64,000 nucleotides of DNA from contig CAXBCR010000009.1 in assembly GCA_963974475.1 (NCBI GenBank), positions 51,373-115,372 of the forward strand, written 5' to 3'. The stretch is from CAJXZP01 sp963974475. GTDB lineage: Bacteria > Bacteroidota > Bacteroidia > Flavobacteriales_G > Salibacteraceae. This document shows, in pieces, positions 23,755 to 32,511 of the stretch. Under the pieces are notes generated by a model. It saw only the letters and a program-made list of their open reading frames with translations, made no database searches and was not told the origin of the DNA. How positions within the stretch are numbered: position 1 is the first letter of the stretch; the number at the start of each line of letters is the position of its first letter. Both the position numbers and the translations under genes were made by a program.

Positions 23755-24492
23755 ATGAAAAAATCTATACTTATTATCGTTCTATTTATTACCAGTTACG
23801 CTTTTGGCCAAAGCCCTAGCGAACTCAATATTAGAAGTGGCGAATTAGCCCTAACATTGGAAGGAACCTTATCTGATTTTAAAACTAGCGAGTTACTCCC
23901 CTTTGTTAATATAGTTGTAGAACAAGAAGGTAAATTAGTGGCAGGAGGACAAAGTGATTTTGACGGTCACTATCGAATCAGACCAATTCCAGCGGGAGTG
24001 TATGATATTCGTGTATCCGCTGTAGGGTATGAAACTAGACTTTTAGAAGATATTGAAATCACTCAAAAAGAGAGTAATATTCTAGACATAACCTTGAATA
24101 ACGGTGGTGTTCCTGTTCAAATGATTTGCTGTTTTTGTTGTTGTTTTTCCATAGAGGATACCATCGAAATCCCAATAGATTTAATAGCCGAGCAAGACAG
24201 TATTAATAAAGCTGAGGATAAATTATTACCTAGTGCTGGTTTTGAGACCGTTGCTTCTCGCACAGAATTTGTGGCGTATCCAAATCCAACCCAAGGACTT
24301 ATGACCTTACGAAACTTACCACAAACGGAAAAGTTTTTACTCATCGATATGTCCGGTCAAATAATTCAAACCATCTATACGCAGGATGATAGCGAATTAA
24401 CCTTGAATTTAGGAAGTCTGCCACGTGGAATGTATCTATTAAAATACAAGGAGTTTGGACAACAGAAAACCAAAAAACTATTACGTCTATAA
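23755..24492 (+). CDS. T9SS cargo: carboxypeptidase-like regulatory domain protein with a CCFCCC cluster
   Basis: A 245-residue secreted protein. It has a signal peptide (~1-18, ending FGQ), a beta-sandwich carboxypeptidase-like regulatory domain (~34-115: SDFDGHYRIRPIPAGVYDIRVSAVGYE), a striking five-cysteine cluster (ICCFCCCF, ~124-130), a linker and a C-terminal T9SS type A sorting domain (~175-245: YPNPTQG, LPRGMYLLKY). It should be exported through the outer membrane and attached to the surface or released. The next gene encodes a paralogue of the same layout. Confidence 0.85.
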   Translation: MKKSILIIVLFITSYAFGQSPSELNIRSGELALTLEGTLSDFKTSELLPFVNIVVEQEGKLVAGGQSDFDGHYRIRPIPAGVYDIRVSAVGYETRLLEDIEITQKESNILDITLNNGGVPVQMICCFCCCFSIEDTIEIPIDLIAEQDSINKAEDKLLPSAGFETVASRTEFVAYPNPTQGLMTLRNLPQTEKFLLIDMSGQIIQTIYTQDDSELTLNLGSLPRGMYLLKYKEFGQQKTKKLLRL

Positions 24493-24498
24493 ACCGCT

Positions 24499-25230
24499 AT
24501 GATGAATCAAAACACACTCCAGAATATCCTAGCAAAAGGCATTATGGTATTGCTGTTAATGCTTTCCATGAATTCAACAAAGGCTAATGGAAATTGCTAC
24601 AAAGGCAGAATAATTCAAGTGACAGAAGCCACTATTTTGATAACCATTAAGGATAAAGGAACAAATCAATCTATTCCTTTTGCCTATTTCACTATCAGTC
24701 AAGGTGATTCTTTAATTGCGCAACACATGGCCGATAGTTTAGGCCAAATTCACCTGCGGGTCAATTCTAATGCGGTTATCAATTTGCATTTTTCCTCTTT
24801 GGGTTATACGCCTATGGAATTGGATAGTTTTCGTTTTTCAACCTCGGGTTCTTATAATTTCAAGATGAAACCAGCTAGCATTCAATTGGATACATTCACT
24901 ATAATAGAGAAAAAGAATAACCGAATTTTTAGATGTGGTTGTGAGATTGTTACCACCACTATGGAAAGTTTACCAGTATACAAAGCGGAGGAAGTTTCAT
25001 TGAAACCCATCAATGCCTACCCTAACCCTACACTTGGAAGGGTAACCATTGTCAACCTACAAGATGTATCAGAACTGCTTTTAATGGATGTAATCGGAAA
25101 AATTTTAAATAGAATTACGGTTAGTGGAATTAATCAGCAAATAGATTTAACCAACTACCCTACAGGGCTTTATATTATTCAATATCAACGAGAAGGACAA
25201 TTAAAATCCTTAAAATTAATAAAAAACTAG
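24499..25230 (+). CDS. T9SS cargo: paralogue with regulatory-domain fold and CGC motif
   Basis: A 243-residue secreted protein beginning 6 nt after the previous gene. It has a signal peptide (~1-31, ending TKANG), a carboxypeptidase-like regulatory domain (~45-130: AYFTISQGDSLIAQHMADSLGQIHL), a short FRCGCEI segment (~150) where its neighbour has the cysteine cluster, and a T9SS type A sorting domain (YPNPTLGRVTI ... YPTGLYIIQY). The pair looks like a tandem duplication with divergence in the cysteine region. Function unknown. Confidence 0.82.
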   Translation: MMNQNTLQNILAKGIMVLLLMLSMNSTKANGNCYKGRIIQVTEATILITIKDKGTNQSIPFAYFTISQGDSLIAQHMADSLGQIHLRVNSNAVINLHFSSLGYTPMELDSFRFSTSGSYNFKMKPASIQLDTFTIIEKKNNRIFRCGCEIVTTTMESLPVYKAEEVSLKPINAYPNPTLGRVTIVNLQDVSELLLMDVIGKILNRITVSGINQQIDLTNYPTGLYIIQYQREGQLKSLKLIKN

Positions 25231-25244
25231 TTTGATTTAGAATT

Positions 25245-25287
25245 CGGTAAAAGAGTATGACTACTCATTTTCATACCTCTTTTACCG
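25245..25287. terminator. Long inverted repeat between convergent genes, probable bidirectional terminator
   Basis: CGGTAAAAGAGTATGA pairs with TCATACCTCTTTTACCG, with one bulged C, around a 10-nt loop. T tracts are short on both sides. Its 3' arm overlaps the stop codon of the convergent holin-family gene. Confidence 0.55.
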
Positions 25288-25632
25288 ATTTTGGTCTTCT
25301 TTATCCATACCTCCAAAAATGGAAGTTACAAAAGACAAAATCAAGCTAAAAAATACAGCGGACCAAAATCCAGCAACATGAAATCCATCCACAAAACTAG
25401 CGGTAAGATTAATGACAAAGGCATTAATGACTAACAAAAACAATCCTAATGTAACGATAGTAACGGGCAAAGTAAGAATCACCAAAAGTGGTTTTATGGT
25501 GGCATTGAACAACCCTAAAAGGAGCGCTACGATAATTCCGGTGAAAAATGTATCTACCGACACTCCGGGAAGAAAAAACTGGGTAACCATCACCGCCAAT
25601 GCGGAAATTAAGACTTGCACAAGAAACTTCAT
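25282..25632 (-). CDS. Small four-helix membrane protein, 'phage holin family' (PF04020 type)
   Basis: A 116-residue hydrophobic protein with four transmembrane helices and the GLFNATIKPLLVILTLPVTIVTLGLF-type core of the PF04020 family. These chromosomal proteins are annotated as holin-like by fold only; no phage genes are nearby, so lysis is not implied. The C-terminus is short and charged (GGMDKEDQNR). A minus-strand -7 box (TATTTTTG, 25649-25656) lies just upstream. Confidence 0.85.
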   Translation of the reverse strand: MKFLVQVLISALAVMVTQFFLPGVSVDTFFTGIIVALLLGLFNATIKPLLVILTLPVTIVTLGLFLLVINAFVINLTASFVDGFHVAGFWSAVFFSLILSFVTSIFGGMDKEDQNR

Positions 25633-25798
25633 AATTTTTACGTTTCCCCAAAAATAGGACTAATACCAGTAAATCCCCAAAATACGCTTTATATCATTTT
25701 CATTTCTTATTCCCAAAAGTTAAGTGCCTCTTATTACCTTCAAAAGATTATGGGTAGCTTATTTTTGCCGCCTCAAAGCACAAAAGGGCATCTATTGT

Positions 25799-26755
25799 AT
25801 GAAAATCACAATTTCAGGAATAATTTTCAGTACCATCATCGGAGCTTTTGCATTTGTGATAGCGCCATTTATTCCAATGGCAAATTCTATTGTGCTCGCT
25901 TTGTTAACTGGGATTATTATTGCGAATGTTTTTACGTTACCTACCAAATTAGATTCAGGAATTCAATTCTCTTCCAAAACCATATTAGAAATTGCCATCA
26001 TATTTTTGGGTTTTGGAATTAGTTTTCAAGACATTGCAAATTTAGGATGGCATATTGCGCTAATTCTGGTGGCCACCATTTTGGTAGTTTTGACCCTCAC
26101 TTTTTACTTATCAAAAATCTTTGCTTGTCGCGACAGTACCGGATATTTAGTAGGCTTTGGCACCGCCATTTGTGGATCAAGTGCCATTGCAGCTTTGGCT
26201 CCCAAAATTTCAGAAAACAAAAAGGATGCTGGAATTGCCATTGCGGTGGTCAATTTATTGGGTTTAGTCGGAATGGTGGTTTTCCCATTGATTTTTAATG
26301 AAGATATGTTGATGGACACAGCTGCCTTAATTATTGGTGGTACATTGCATGGTGTATCCAATGTAGCTGGTGCCGGTTATGCTATGAATGAGGTGATTGG
26401 AGATTTAGCGATTACCATAAAATTGGGAAGAGTAGCCCTTTTAGCTCCAGCTTTGGTGTTCTTCAATTTCTTACTAAACAAACATGCATCAATCAAAGAT
26501 AATCTTAAACTTCCTTACTATTTAATTGGGTTTATAGTGGCAACTGCTTTGGTTACCTTTTTTACGTTTCCTCCCGAGTTAATCAGTATATTCCGATTAA
26601 TAGGAAAAATTTTACTTACCATATCCATGGCAGCCATTGGTTTAAATATCCGATTTGACCACCTGTATGCAGATGGAAAAGTAGCCTTAGGATTTGGGGC
26701 AACCATATTTATTATTCAGATTGCCGTTATAAGTGGGTTGGCCTATTTTATATAG
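25799..26755 (+). CDS. YeiH-family putative sulfate/anion exporter
   Basis: A 318-residue inner-membrane protein of the UPF0324/YeiH family with about ten helices. Visible are GLLTGIIIANVF-like ALLTGIIIAN, the KTILEIAIIFLGFGIS helix, and the conserved FGTAICGSSAIAALAPKI segment. I use the ATG at 25799 because it begins the conserved part, while the upstream in-frame ATG (25724) precedes a -7 box (TATTTTTG, 25760-25767) and would be outside the mRNA. Family members are proposed to export sulfite or related anions; substrate not shown. Confidence 0.85.
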   Translation: MKITISGIIFSTIIGAFAFVIAPFIPMANSIVLALLTGIIIANVFTLPTKLDSGIQFSSKTILEIAIIFLGFGISFQDIANLGWHIALILVATILVVLTLTFYLSKIFACRDSTGYLVGFGTAICGSSAIAALAPKISENKKDAGIAIAVVNLLGLVGMVVFPLIFNEDMLMDTAALIIGGTLHGVSNVAGAGYAMNEVIGDLAITIKLGRVALLAPALVFFNFLLNKHASIKDNLKLPYYLIGFIVATALVTFFTFPPELISIFRLIGKILLTISMAAIGLNIRFDHLYADGKVALGFGATIFIIQIAVISGLAYFI

Positions 26756-26761
26756 GACATT

Positions 26762-27169
26762 CTATTTCCCACCGGCCAATTTCCAACCAATCCAACCCAT
26801 TGGTAAATAAGCAAAAACAATATCGGTAATATTAAACCAAAGTGGAGATGGTAAATCCATAGCCATTTGAATTCCTCCTACTAAAAACAACACTCCAATA
26901 CCTATTGCAAAGTACATTTTATTGGAAACCGCTATTACTGCAGCCAAATAAGCCCCCACCAAAGTACCCAAAGCATGTGCTAAAAAAGGCATTAAAAAAT
27001 TTATGGGCTCAAACAGGTGCATGTTTTCAACCAAACTATTCATGTCACCTGGGTCTACTCCTTCTGGAAGAGGAATGATAGTATCACTAGACATAATAAG
27101 TGCCATATTCACTGCTCCGCCAACAACAGCGCCTACTAGCACAGCTAAAATATTTCTAAAAAATTTCAT
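26762..27169 (-). CDS. Hypothetical four-helix membrane protein
   Basis: A 135-residue membrane protein with helices at about 4-24, 55-75, 80-97 and 112-130, including small-residue faces (GAVVGGAVNMALI; AHALGTLVGAYLAA). The ATG at 27169 is preferred over 27211 because the extra N-terminal residues are charged and lack the hydrophobic start. I do not recognise a named family. It is convergent with the YeiH gene and not clearly linked to any neighbour. Confidence 0.7.
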   Translation of the reverse strand: MKFFRNILAVLVGAVVGGAVNMALIMSSDTIIPLPEGVDPGDMNSLVENMHLFEPINFLMPFLAHALGTLVGAYLAAVIAVSNKMYFAIGIGVLFLVGGIQMAMDLPSPLWFNITDIVFAYLPMGWIGWKLAGGK

Positions 27170-27224
27170 AACTTTAAATTTATTGAATTTCGAAAGTACA
27201 TAAAAAACCAATTATGTTTCTATG

Positions 27225-29372
27225 TTACAGTTTGATAAACTTTTTGACTCCTCTTCCATCCATATTTTGAAGGTGCAAAATATATGCGCCACTTGGTAGC
27301 GATGAAATGGTAATTTGATTGGTTGCATTTCCATTGCTCACTACCCTACCATCCATATTAAAGATGGTGAATGAATAATTTTGGACATGCGAGTCAGTAA
27401 TATTCAAAACATCTGTAGCCAAAGTAGGAAACACATTAATGTCAGAAAAAATCGGTAAATCATTTACCGACAGTAATCTGCTAGCTTCTTTCACAGCCGC
27501 AAGCGCATCCACTTTACCAAAACCCCATTCTACGCTACCTGAATCAGGGATTACACCAGTTTTCGAATCCTGCCTTGCTGTAGATTTTAAAATAGCCTTT
27601 ACTTGAGCTGGGCTTAAAGTTGGATTTGCTTCTAGCATTAAAGCTACCACTCCTGTTGTTGCAGGCGATGACATGGAGGTACCCGAAAACTTTGCAAAAT
27701 CGTAGGTTCTACCCATAAAATTGGTAGAAGCAAAAGCGTTATATGATTCGGTAGTGTACGAAGAAATAGATGAACCAACAGCCATACCCGGAGCAGAAAC
27801 ATCTGGTTTAATACGTCCATCTACAGTAGGACCTTCGCTGCTAAATGAAGCCAACGAACCTACATAAACAGTACCATTTGGAATCCTTACCTCACTGGCG
27901 TGAGCCGCAACAGAAATAACCTTTTTCGCACAGGCGGGTTCCCCAATTCCACTATGCGTATCACCTCGGGTGCCATGCGAACCAAAAGTGGTAAATGGCA
28001 TTCCCCAGTTTCCAGCACCGTTGCTCAATTCTGTCACATTATAATAATGAACGGTTCCGCTTTGTGCATACGATTTTAAAACAATCACCAAATTACCATG
28101 TGTATTTTTAACGCGAAGGCGCATGTGAGGCGTTTTGCTTTGCGGGTGCGCTGAATCAGTAGCTAAATTAAAAAAGACGGTATCTGTACCTACTATTAAA
28201 GTAGAATCAAGATAACTCGTTGCAGTTTGGGTAGAATAAACGGGTGAGTTTTTTACTAATGCGCCATTTTGATATACCGCTAATTGCGCTTCAAACGGTT
28301 TGTTTTTTTGCCCCCACATAGAAATACTTTGTCCCCACATACTTGGATGGGCAGAATAAGAATAAAAGTTAATGCGCGTCACCACGGAATCTTGGTTAAA
28401 GTCTTTCTTAATATGGAACTCATCATTGCCATTGTTTCCGGCAGAGGTAACTATAACTACCCCGTCATCACTAAACTGATCCAGCGCTTGACTTCCTAAA
28501 GAAGTCCCATCCAAGGGTCCCAAATAATACAGCCCCCAACTCATATTAACGACCAATCTTTTGTTTTGGGCAAGCGCGGTTGCTTTCATCCAACTTACGG
28601 CATCAATGACCGAACCCATATCTAAATGAATGGCACTGAATAAAAAATTAGCATCAAAAGCAACTCCTTTCAATCCAATTCCGGCACCGCCACCTCCCGC
28701 TATTCCGGCTACATGGCTTCCATGTGTTGCATAATTGTAATAGGTACACGCGGTATCCGATTGCGCTACCAATAACTCAGACTCTCCTACGTATTCTGTT
28801 CCGTAATTCAAATTTGAAGGAGCTGGCCCAGAAGTTTTAAATTGATCCCATGCAGCAATTATTCTTGTATTATTTAAAGCCGTATCATAAAACATTGGGT
28901 GCGAATAATCGAACCCCCAATCAGTCACCCCGATAATTACATCTTTTCCGGTGTAGGATTGATTTAAATTTAACCCATTATGTACAGAATCAGCACGTAA
29001 ATCTAACAAGGCCTTACTAATTTTTGGTGTGATTCGAGGTGCTATTTCCAAATAGATTACGTTGGTTAACTGCGCAATCAAGTTAGTTTGAGTAACGGGT
29101 ATTTTAAGCGTTACAATATTACCAATCCTACTACCAAAAAGAATTCCATTAGGTAATCCAGATGTATCAAACGAACTAGACACTTTCGCTATGGTAGAGA
29201 TATATTCAATTCCGCCAATGCGAATGGCACCTTCAAATTGCGGTATTTCACCAGAAGATTTGTAGTTAAAATCTAATGATTTAAAAACTTCTTGATCAAA
29301 ACTATTTAATTGGGGCTGAGCCATAACAGCCACTTGAACAACCATTAATATGGCAACTAATTTCAATTTCAT
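27225..29372 (-). CDS. Subtilisin-family (S8) serine protease with T9SS sorting domain
   Basis: A 715-residue secreted protease. It has a signal peptide (~1-18), a propeptide-like region, and a catalytic triad: D151 (IGVTDWGFDYSHP), H217 (YATHGSHVAGI) and the serine of SGTSMSSPATTG (~567). A large insert lies between His and Ser (beta-sandwich-like, ~330-470). The C-terminal ~75 residues form a T9SS type A domain (sorting strand SLPSGAYILHLQ, ending KKFIKL). It should be exported across the outer membrane and act extracellularly on proteins. It appears monocistronic. Confidence 0.93.
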   Translation of the reverse strand: MKLKLVAILMVVQVAVMAQPQLNSFDQEVFKSLDFNYKSSGEIPQFEGAIRIGGIEYISTIAKVSSSFDTSGLPNGILFGSRIGNIVTLKIPVTQTNLIAQLTNVIYLEIAPRITPKISKALLDLRADSVHNGLNLNQSYTGKDVIIGVTDWGFDYSHPMFYDTALNNTRIIAAWDQFKTSGPAPSNLNYGTEYVGESELLVAQSDTACTYYNYATHGSHVAGIAGGGGAGIGLKGVAFDANFLFSAIHLDMGSVIDAVSWMKATALAQNKRLVVNMSWGLYYLGPLDGTSLGSQALDQFSDDGVVIVTSAGNNGNDEFHIKKDFNQDSVVTRINFYSYSAHPSMWGQSISMWGQKNKPFEAQLAVYQNGALVKNSPVYSTQTATSYLDSTLIVGTDTVFFNLATDSAHPQSKTPHMRLRVKNTHGNLVIVLKSYAQSGTVHYYNVTELSNGAGNWGMPFTTFGSHGTRGDTHSGIGEPACAKKVISVAAHASEVRIPNGTVYVGSLASFSSEGPTVDGRIKPDVSAPGMAVGSSISSYTTESYNAFASTNFMGRTYDFAKFSGTSMSSPATTGVVALMLEANPTLSPAQVKAILKSTARQDSKTGVIPDSGSVEWGFGKVDALAAVKEASRLLSVNDLPIFSDINVFPTLATDVLNITDSHVQNYSFTIFNMDGRVVSNGNATNQITISSLPSGAYILHLQNMDGRGVKKFIKL

Positions 29373-29934
29373 ATTGGGGAATATTTAGGAGCGCAATTTA
29401 CCTAAAACTGGAAAAGCCATTGCAAAATTGATGAATTTATTAGATGAGAGCGGTTAGATGTCTGCGTTGAAAAATTAATATCTGTAAGCTTGTTATACTA
29501 CATCCCTTATTCTTCCGACCAATAGATTCAAATTAATCAATAATTGTAGAAATATTGGGTCAAGAATTACCTAAATAACCACTCTGGTTTAGCGTTAAAT
29601 TTATTGCCCAAATAGTGGGTTTTTATCATTTATTAACAATTAAAATACTCGCTTCCGAATTCCTGTTTAATAAAACAGACACAGAACGCGTCAAAACCCT
29701 AATCACATATAGCTATAAACTAAATATTTACAATAATTTTATTAGGCATGCATAACTAAAAATGAAAACAATATTAAATTAATAGCACTATAATAAAAAT
29801 TATAAAGAAACATATTTTTGCAATCATAAATAGAGGAATTTTGCGTAGAATTTTAAAGTATCGTTCTTTCAAATCCAAATTATCACACCTTGTTACCACA
29901 AATATTAATTAGTGTTTATTAAATACAAAACGAA
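29373..29934. other. Gene-free interval upstream of the protease and of a divergent gene pair
   Basis: I see no gene. Two points can be noted: a CTGTTT/AAACAG hairpin around 29664-29679, and a plus-strand -7 box TATTTTTG at 29813-29820 that could serve the gene at 29935 with a ~110-nt leader. Confidence 0.4.
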
Positions 29935-30495
29935 ATGAAAAATGAAATGAAAAGTGCATTAGCTATGGATGAAAAAAGCCAAGAAAATTCTAACCATTCT
30001 TCCGGCCAGGAGCATGGATTTATTAGAAGGCACTTTTTAGTCTTACTTTTATTAGTTGCCTTAGTTTTTTCTGGCGGCTGGTACTATTTTCGTGTTAGGT
30101 TCATCGAAAACAAATACGAAAATGAAAAAACTGAACTAGTGGATCGATACGAACAAAAACTAGATAGTGCCAAAATAGTAAATCTAAAGTTCAGTTCTAA
30201 AGTATTTTCATGGTCGGTACGAAGTGAAATGATTCGCAAAAACGAAGAAAATTTAAATCAATTAGTATCTTTTTTCGTAAAAGAATCAGGAGCACAACTT
30301 GTTCAAATTGTAAACTTAGAATCCAATCAAATTATAGTCTCTTCTGATAAAAAGAAGGAAGGAGAACTATTTGTTGGCCCCAAAGGGGAGGATTTGCATA
30401 ATCAAATAGTTCTTTCTAATGGGAAAGAAACCACCGTTTTATCTCCAATTATTGGTTTAAACACACAAATTGGAGTTCTTATTGTTACACTTTAA
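29935..30495 (+). CDS. Single-pass membrane protein with extracytoplasmic domain, unknown function
   Basis: A 186-residue protein with a charged N-terminus, one transmembrane helix (~33-51), a short coiled-coil-like stretch (~55-85) and a C-terminal domain (~85-186) with alternating strands (AQLVQIVNLESNQIIVSSD; ETTVLSPIIGLNTQIGVLIVTL) that looks like a small PAS/Cache-type sensor fold. It lacks any output domain. The start could be any of three close ATGs. It is 11 nt upstream of the next gene, so the two are probably co-expressed. No family recognised. Confidence 0.6.
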   Translation: MKNEMKSALAMDEKSQENSNHSSGQEHGFIRRHFLVLLLLVALVFSGGWYYFRVRFIENKYENEKTELVDRYEQKLDSAKIVNLKFSSKVFSWSVRSEMIRKNEENLNQLVSFFVKESGAQLVQIVNLESNQIIVSSDKKKEGELFVGPKGEDLHNQIVLSNGKETTVLSPIIGLNTQIGVLIVTL

Positions 30496-30506
30496 AACCA
30501 ATAAAA

Positions 30507-31667
30507 ATGAAAAATTATATACTCGTTGCATTTGTTTTTGTATCTACTATTATCCATGCTCAAGAAAGGGTGGTTTACGTAGATTTCGAATCATCTTCAT
30601 TTAAAAACTCTCCAACTATTCCTTACAACAAGCCTTTCGCTGTAGAAGGTCAGGTTTACCGTGATGTTGAATACGTGGAAGTGGTTATGTTTCATCAAAA
30701 TGGTGACACACCGTTACATTCATTCATCTGGAACAGGGATGATAAAAACCCTACCGAAACCTTTAATTTGGTTATCCCGGGTATTTTAACGTCTAATAGT
30801 AAGTATGATTTTAAAATTGTTACCTATAAGCGTTTGTCACCTAGTGAGAAAAAAGCGTTGACAAAGGTGATTGAAAATAGAGTCCATTTTTACTTGTCCA
30901 ATATCCTCACTTTTAATGGTACAAGTGTAGAAATTAGCAATCCCAACAAATCGTACAATAAACTAATTGATTTGGTACGAGAAACATTGAAATATGAACG
31001 TTCAAAAAACAATTTAGGGGATATTTCACCAAGTACATTGGTGCTTGCCGAGATGAAAAATTATGAGAATTTCAAATTCAAAAAACTACTTAAAAAAACT
31101 AAGTCGCTAGAAAAGGACAAGATTGCAAATCAGTTGATTGAAAAGAAATTGAATTCACTTACTGAATTAATTATGGCTGAATTGTATCCTTTTTTGAGTT
31201 CAGATTTAGTAAGACAACACAATCTTGTAGAAATTAAATCGGTAGCTACTGACAAGGAACGATTTTCAATTCCAATTAACGCTGGTATGTATGCGTGGAG
31301 CAAAGAAACTAACATCAATAATGCAACGGTAAACAATATCGATTTTACTCCGGGTGTAGGTATTACCATTCCATTCGCCAGTAAAAGCTCGTTACTTTCA
31401 AATTCCAAATCTTTAGATTCATTTGGGTTTTCTTTAGGCGTTTTGGTAAATCCGGTGAAAGATGCATCTGGTTTAGAATTTATTACTCCAGGAGTCAATT
31501 TACCCGTTTATACCGCTTTAGGTTTACGGATGTTTAAAGTAGTTCGTCTTAATGCTGGTGTGCTTTTATTAGCTGATAAGGGAATGCAAAACTTTAGCGG
31601 AATGACCATTATTCCAACCGTGGGATTGGCACTCGAATTGAACCTCTGGATGGGAATTAAAAAATAA
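30507..31667 (+). CDS. Secreted protein of unknown function with barrel-like C-terminus
   Basis: A 386-residue exported protein (signal peptide ~1-18, ending IHAQ). The first ~130 residues are beta-rich, the middle (~150-230) is helical and lysine-rich, and the last ~140 residues (from IPINAGMYAWS) alternate like outer-membrane strands with conserved glycine turns (ITIPFASKSS, GFSLGVLVNPV, YTALGLRMFKVVRLNAGVLLL). No family recognised. It is paired with the upstream membrane protein and closed by a terminator, which suggests a two-gene envelope unit. Confidence 0.6.
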   Translation: MKNYILVAFVFVSTIIHAQERVVYVDFESSSFKNSPTIPYNKPFAVEGQVYRDVEYVEVVMFHQNGDTPLHSFIWNRDDKNPTETFNLVIPGILTSNSKYDFKIVTYKRLSPSEKKALTKVIENRVHFYLSNILTFNGTSVEISNPNKSYNKLIDLVRETLKYERSKNNLGDISPSTLVLAEMKNYENFKFKKLLKKTKSLEKDKIANQLIEKKLNSLTELIMAELYPFLSSDLVRQHNLVEIKSVATDKERFSIPINAGMYAWSKETNINNATVNNIDFTPGVGITIPFASKSSLLSNSKSLDSFGFSLGVLVNPVKDASGLEFITPGVNLPVYTALGLRMFKVVRLNAGVLLLADKGMQNFSGMTIIPTVGLALELNLWMGIKK

Positions 31668-31706
31668 TCGATTCGGCATTGGCTTCAATGCACATATTAA
31701 AATACG

Positions 31707-31743
31707 AGCCTGCTAGGAAGAAATCTTAGCAGGCTTTTTTTTT
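31707..31743 (+). terminator. Intrinsic terminator of the two-gene envelope unit
   Basis: A 9-bp stem (AGCCTGCTA / TAGCAGGCT) around an 11-nt loop is followed by T9. Confidence 0.9.
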
Positions 31744-32063
31744 GAATTCAAAACCGAAAAGGGTCTTATGGCGCGAGTAGAATTACCCTATTGTTAACTA
31801 ATGAAATAAACTCCAGAATCATTAAAATGGCTGAAAGGAACGCTAAAATAACTTGTCTGTCCGCTGATGGGTGACAACCTGCATTTTTCTTTAATTTAAT
31901 AAATAGCGATATGCAAGGAACATTTCGAAGGTTAAATCAAAAAATTAACCGCTGTTAATTCCTGCCCAATTTGTTGGACACCTTATAAAATACGGTTGGT
32001 TACTTTTTATAAAAACGGAAAGTATTGATGATATAGGTGTGCAGATAAAGGTTTAATTTTTGA
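31744..32063. other. Gene-free interval with several hairpins
   Basis: I see no open frame of interest. Hairpins include TTGTC/GACAA near 31852-31878, GGTTAA/TTAACC at 31930-31950, and TTATAAAA/TTTTATAA at 31983-32012. I found no TAnnTTTG box, so a structured transcript is possible but unsupported. Confidence 0.35.
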
Positions 32064-32102
32064 AAAAGACCTATACGGTTTTGAAATCCTTATAGGTCTT
32101 TT
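32064..32102. terminator. Terminator hairpin at the end of the complex I operon
   Basis: A perfect 12-bp stem (AAAAGACCTATA / TATAGGTCTTTT) around a 15-nt loop. On the minus strand it lies downstream of the 32116-32445 gene, with a T5 run after the stem. Confidence 0.7.
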
Positions 32103-32115
32103 CTTTAATTTTCAA

Positions 32116-32445
32116 TTAAGCCTTCTCTTCATAATACTGCATCCCAGTTTTCTTGGAAACTTGTTTCCAGTACGCTGGCGAGCATATTCTACCATCAGGT
32201 AGGATGATTTTTTGTTGGTAAACCGCTAAAACGGGGTTGAAAACAACATCGGTAACACCCAACGTATAAACTGTTGGATCCTCCGGTTTTTTCTTCTTAT
32301 CCTCTTCTACTTTTACTTCGTAGCCGTTGTGTTCTAAAATTTCTTTTAGAAAGTCAACGCGGTCTTTATTTATTCCTGTTTCGATGATTTTACAGCGTAC
32401 GCCATCTACATCTTTCTCTACGTGTTTTCCTGAATCTAATGCCAT
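32116..32445 (-). CDS. Small conserved-looking protein downstream of nuoN, unknown function
   Basis: A 109-residue soluble acidic/lysine-rich protein (MALDSGKHVEKDVDGVRCKIIETGI...). It has a predicted alpha/beta layout: VDFLKEILEHNGYEVKVEED, then a beta segment TVYTLGVTDVVFNPVLAVYQQKI and a tail around YWKQVSKKTG. It has no membrane segment and a single cysteine. The 66-nt gap to nuoN and the shared terminator suggest that it is the last cistron of the complex I operon, or closely linked to it. I do not recognise the family. Confidence 0.65.
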   Translation of the reverse strand: MALDSGKHVEKDVDGVRCKIIETGINKDRVDFLKEILEHNGYEVKVEEDKKKKPEDPTVYTLGVTDVVFNPVLAVYQQKIILPDGRICSPAYWKQVSKKTGMQYYEEKA

Positions 32446-32511
32446 TGTTTTATCCTTTTAATAATCGCTCATTAATTGTGTTCGGGCGAATACCAATTCG
32501 CCCCGATCCAT

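Noticed and set aside
25282..25632. 'Phage holin' label as a hint of a prophage
   Set aside because: No other phage-type gene is in the window and the family is a common chromosomal membrane protein.
29373..29934. Possible small RNA or gene in the long AT-rich gap
   Set aside because: Only one -7 box and a weak hairpin; no terminator or open frame supports a transcript of its own.
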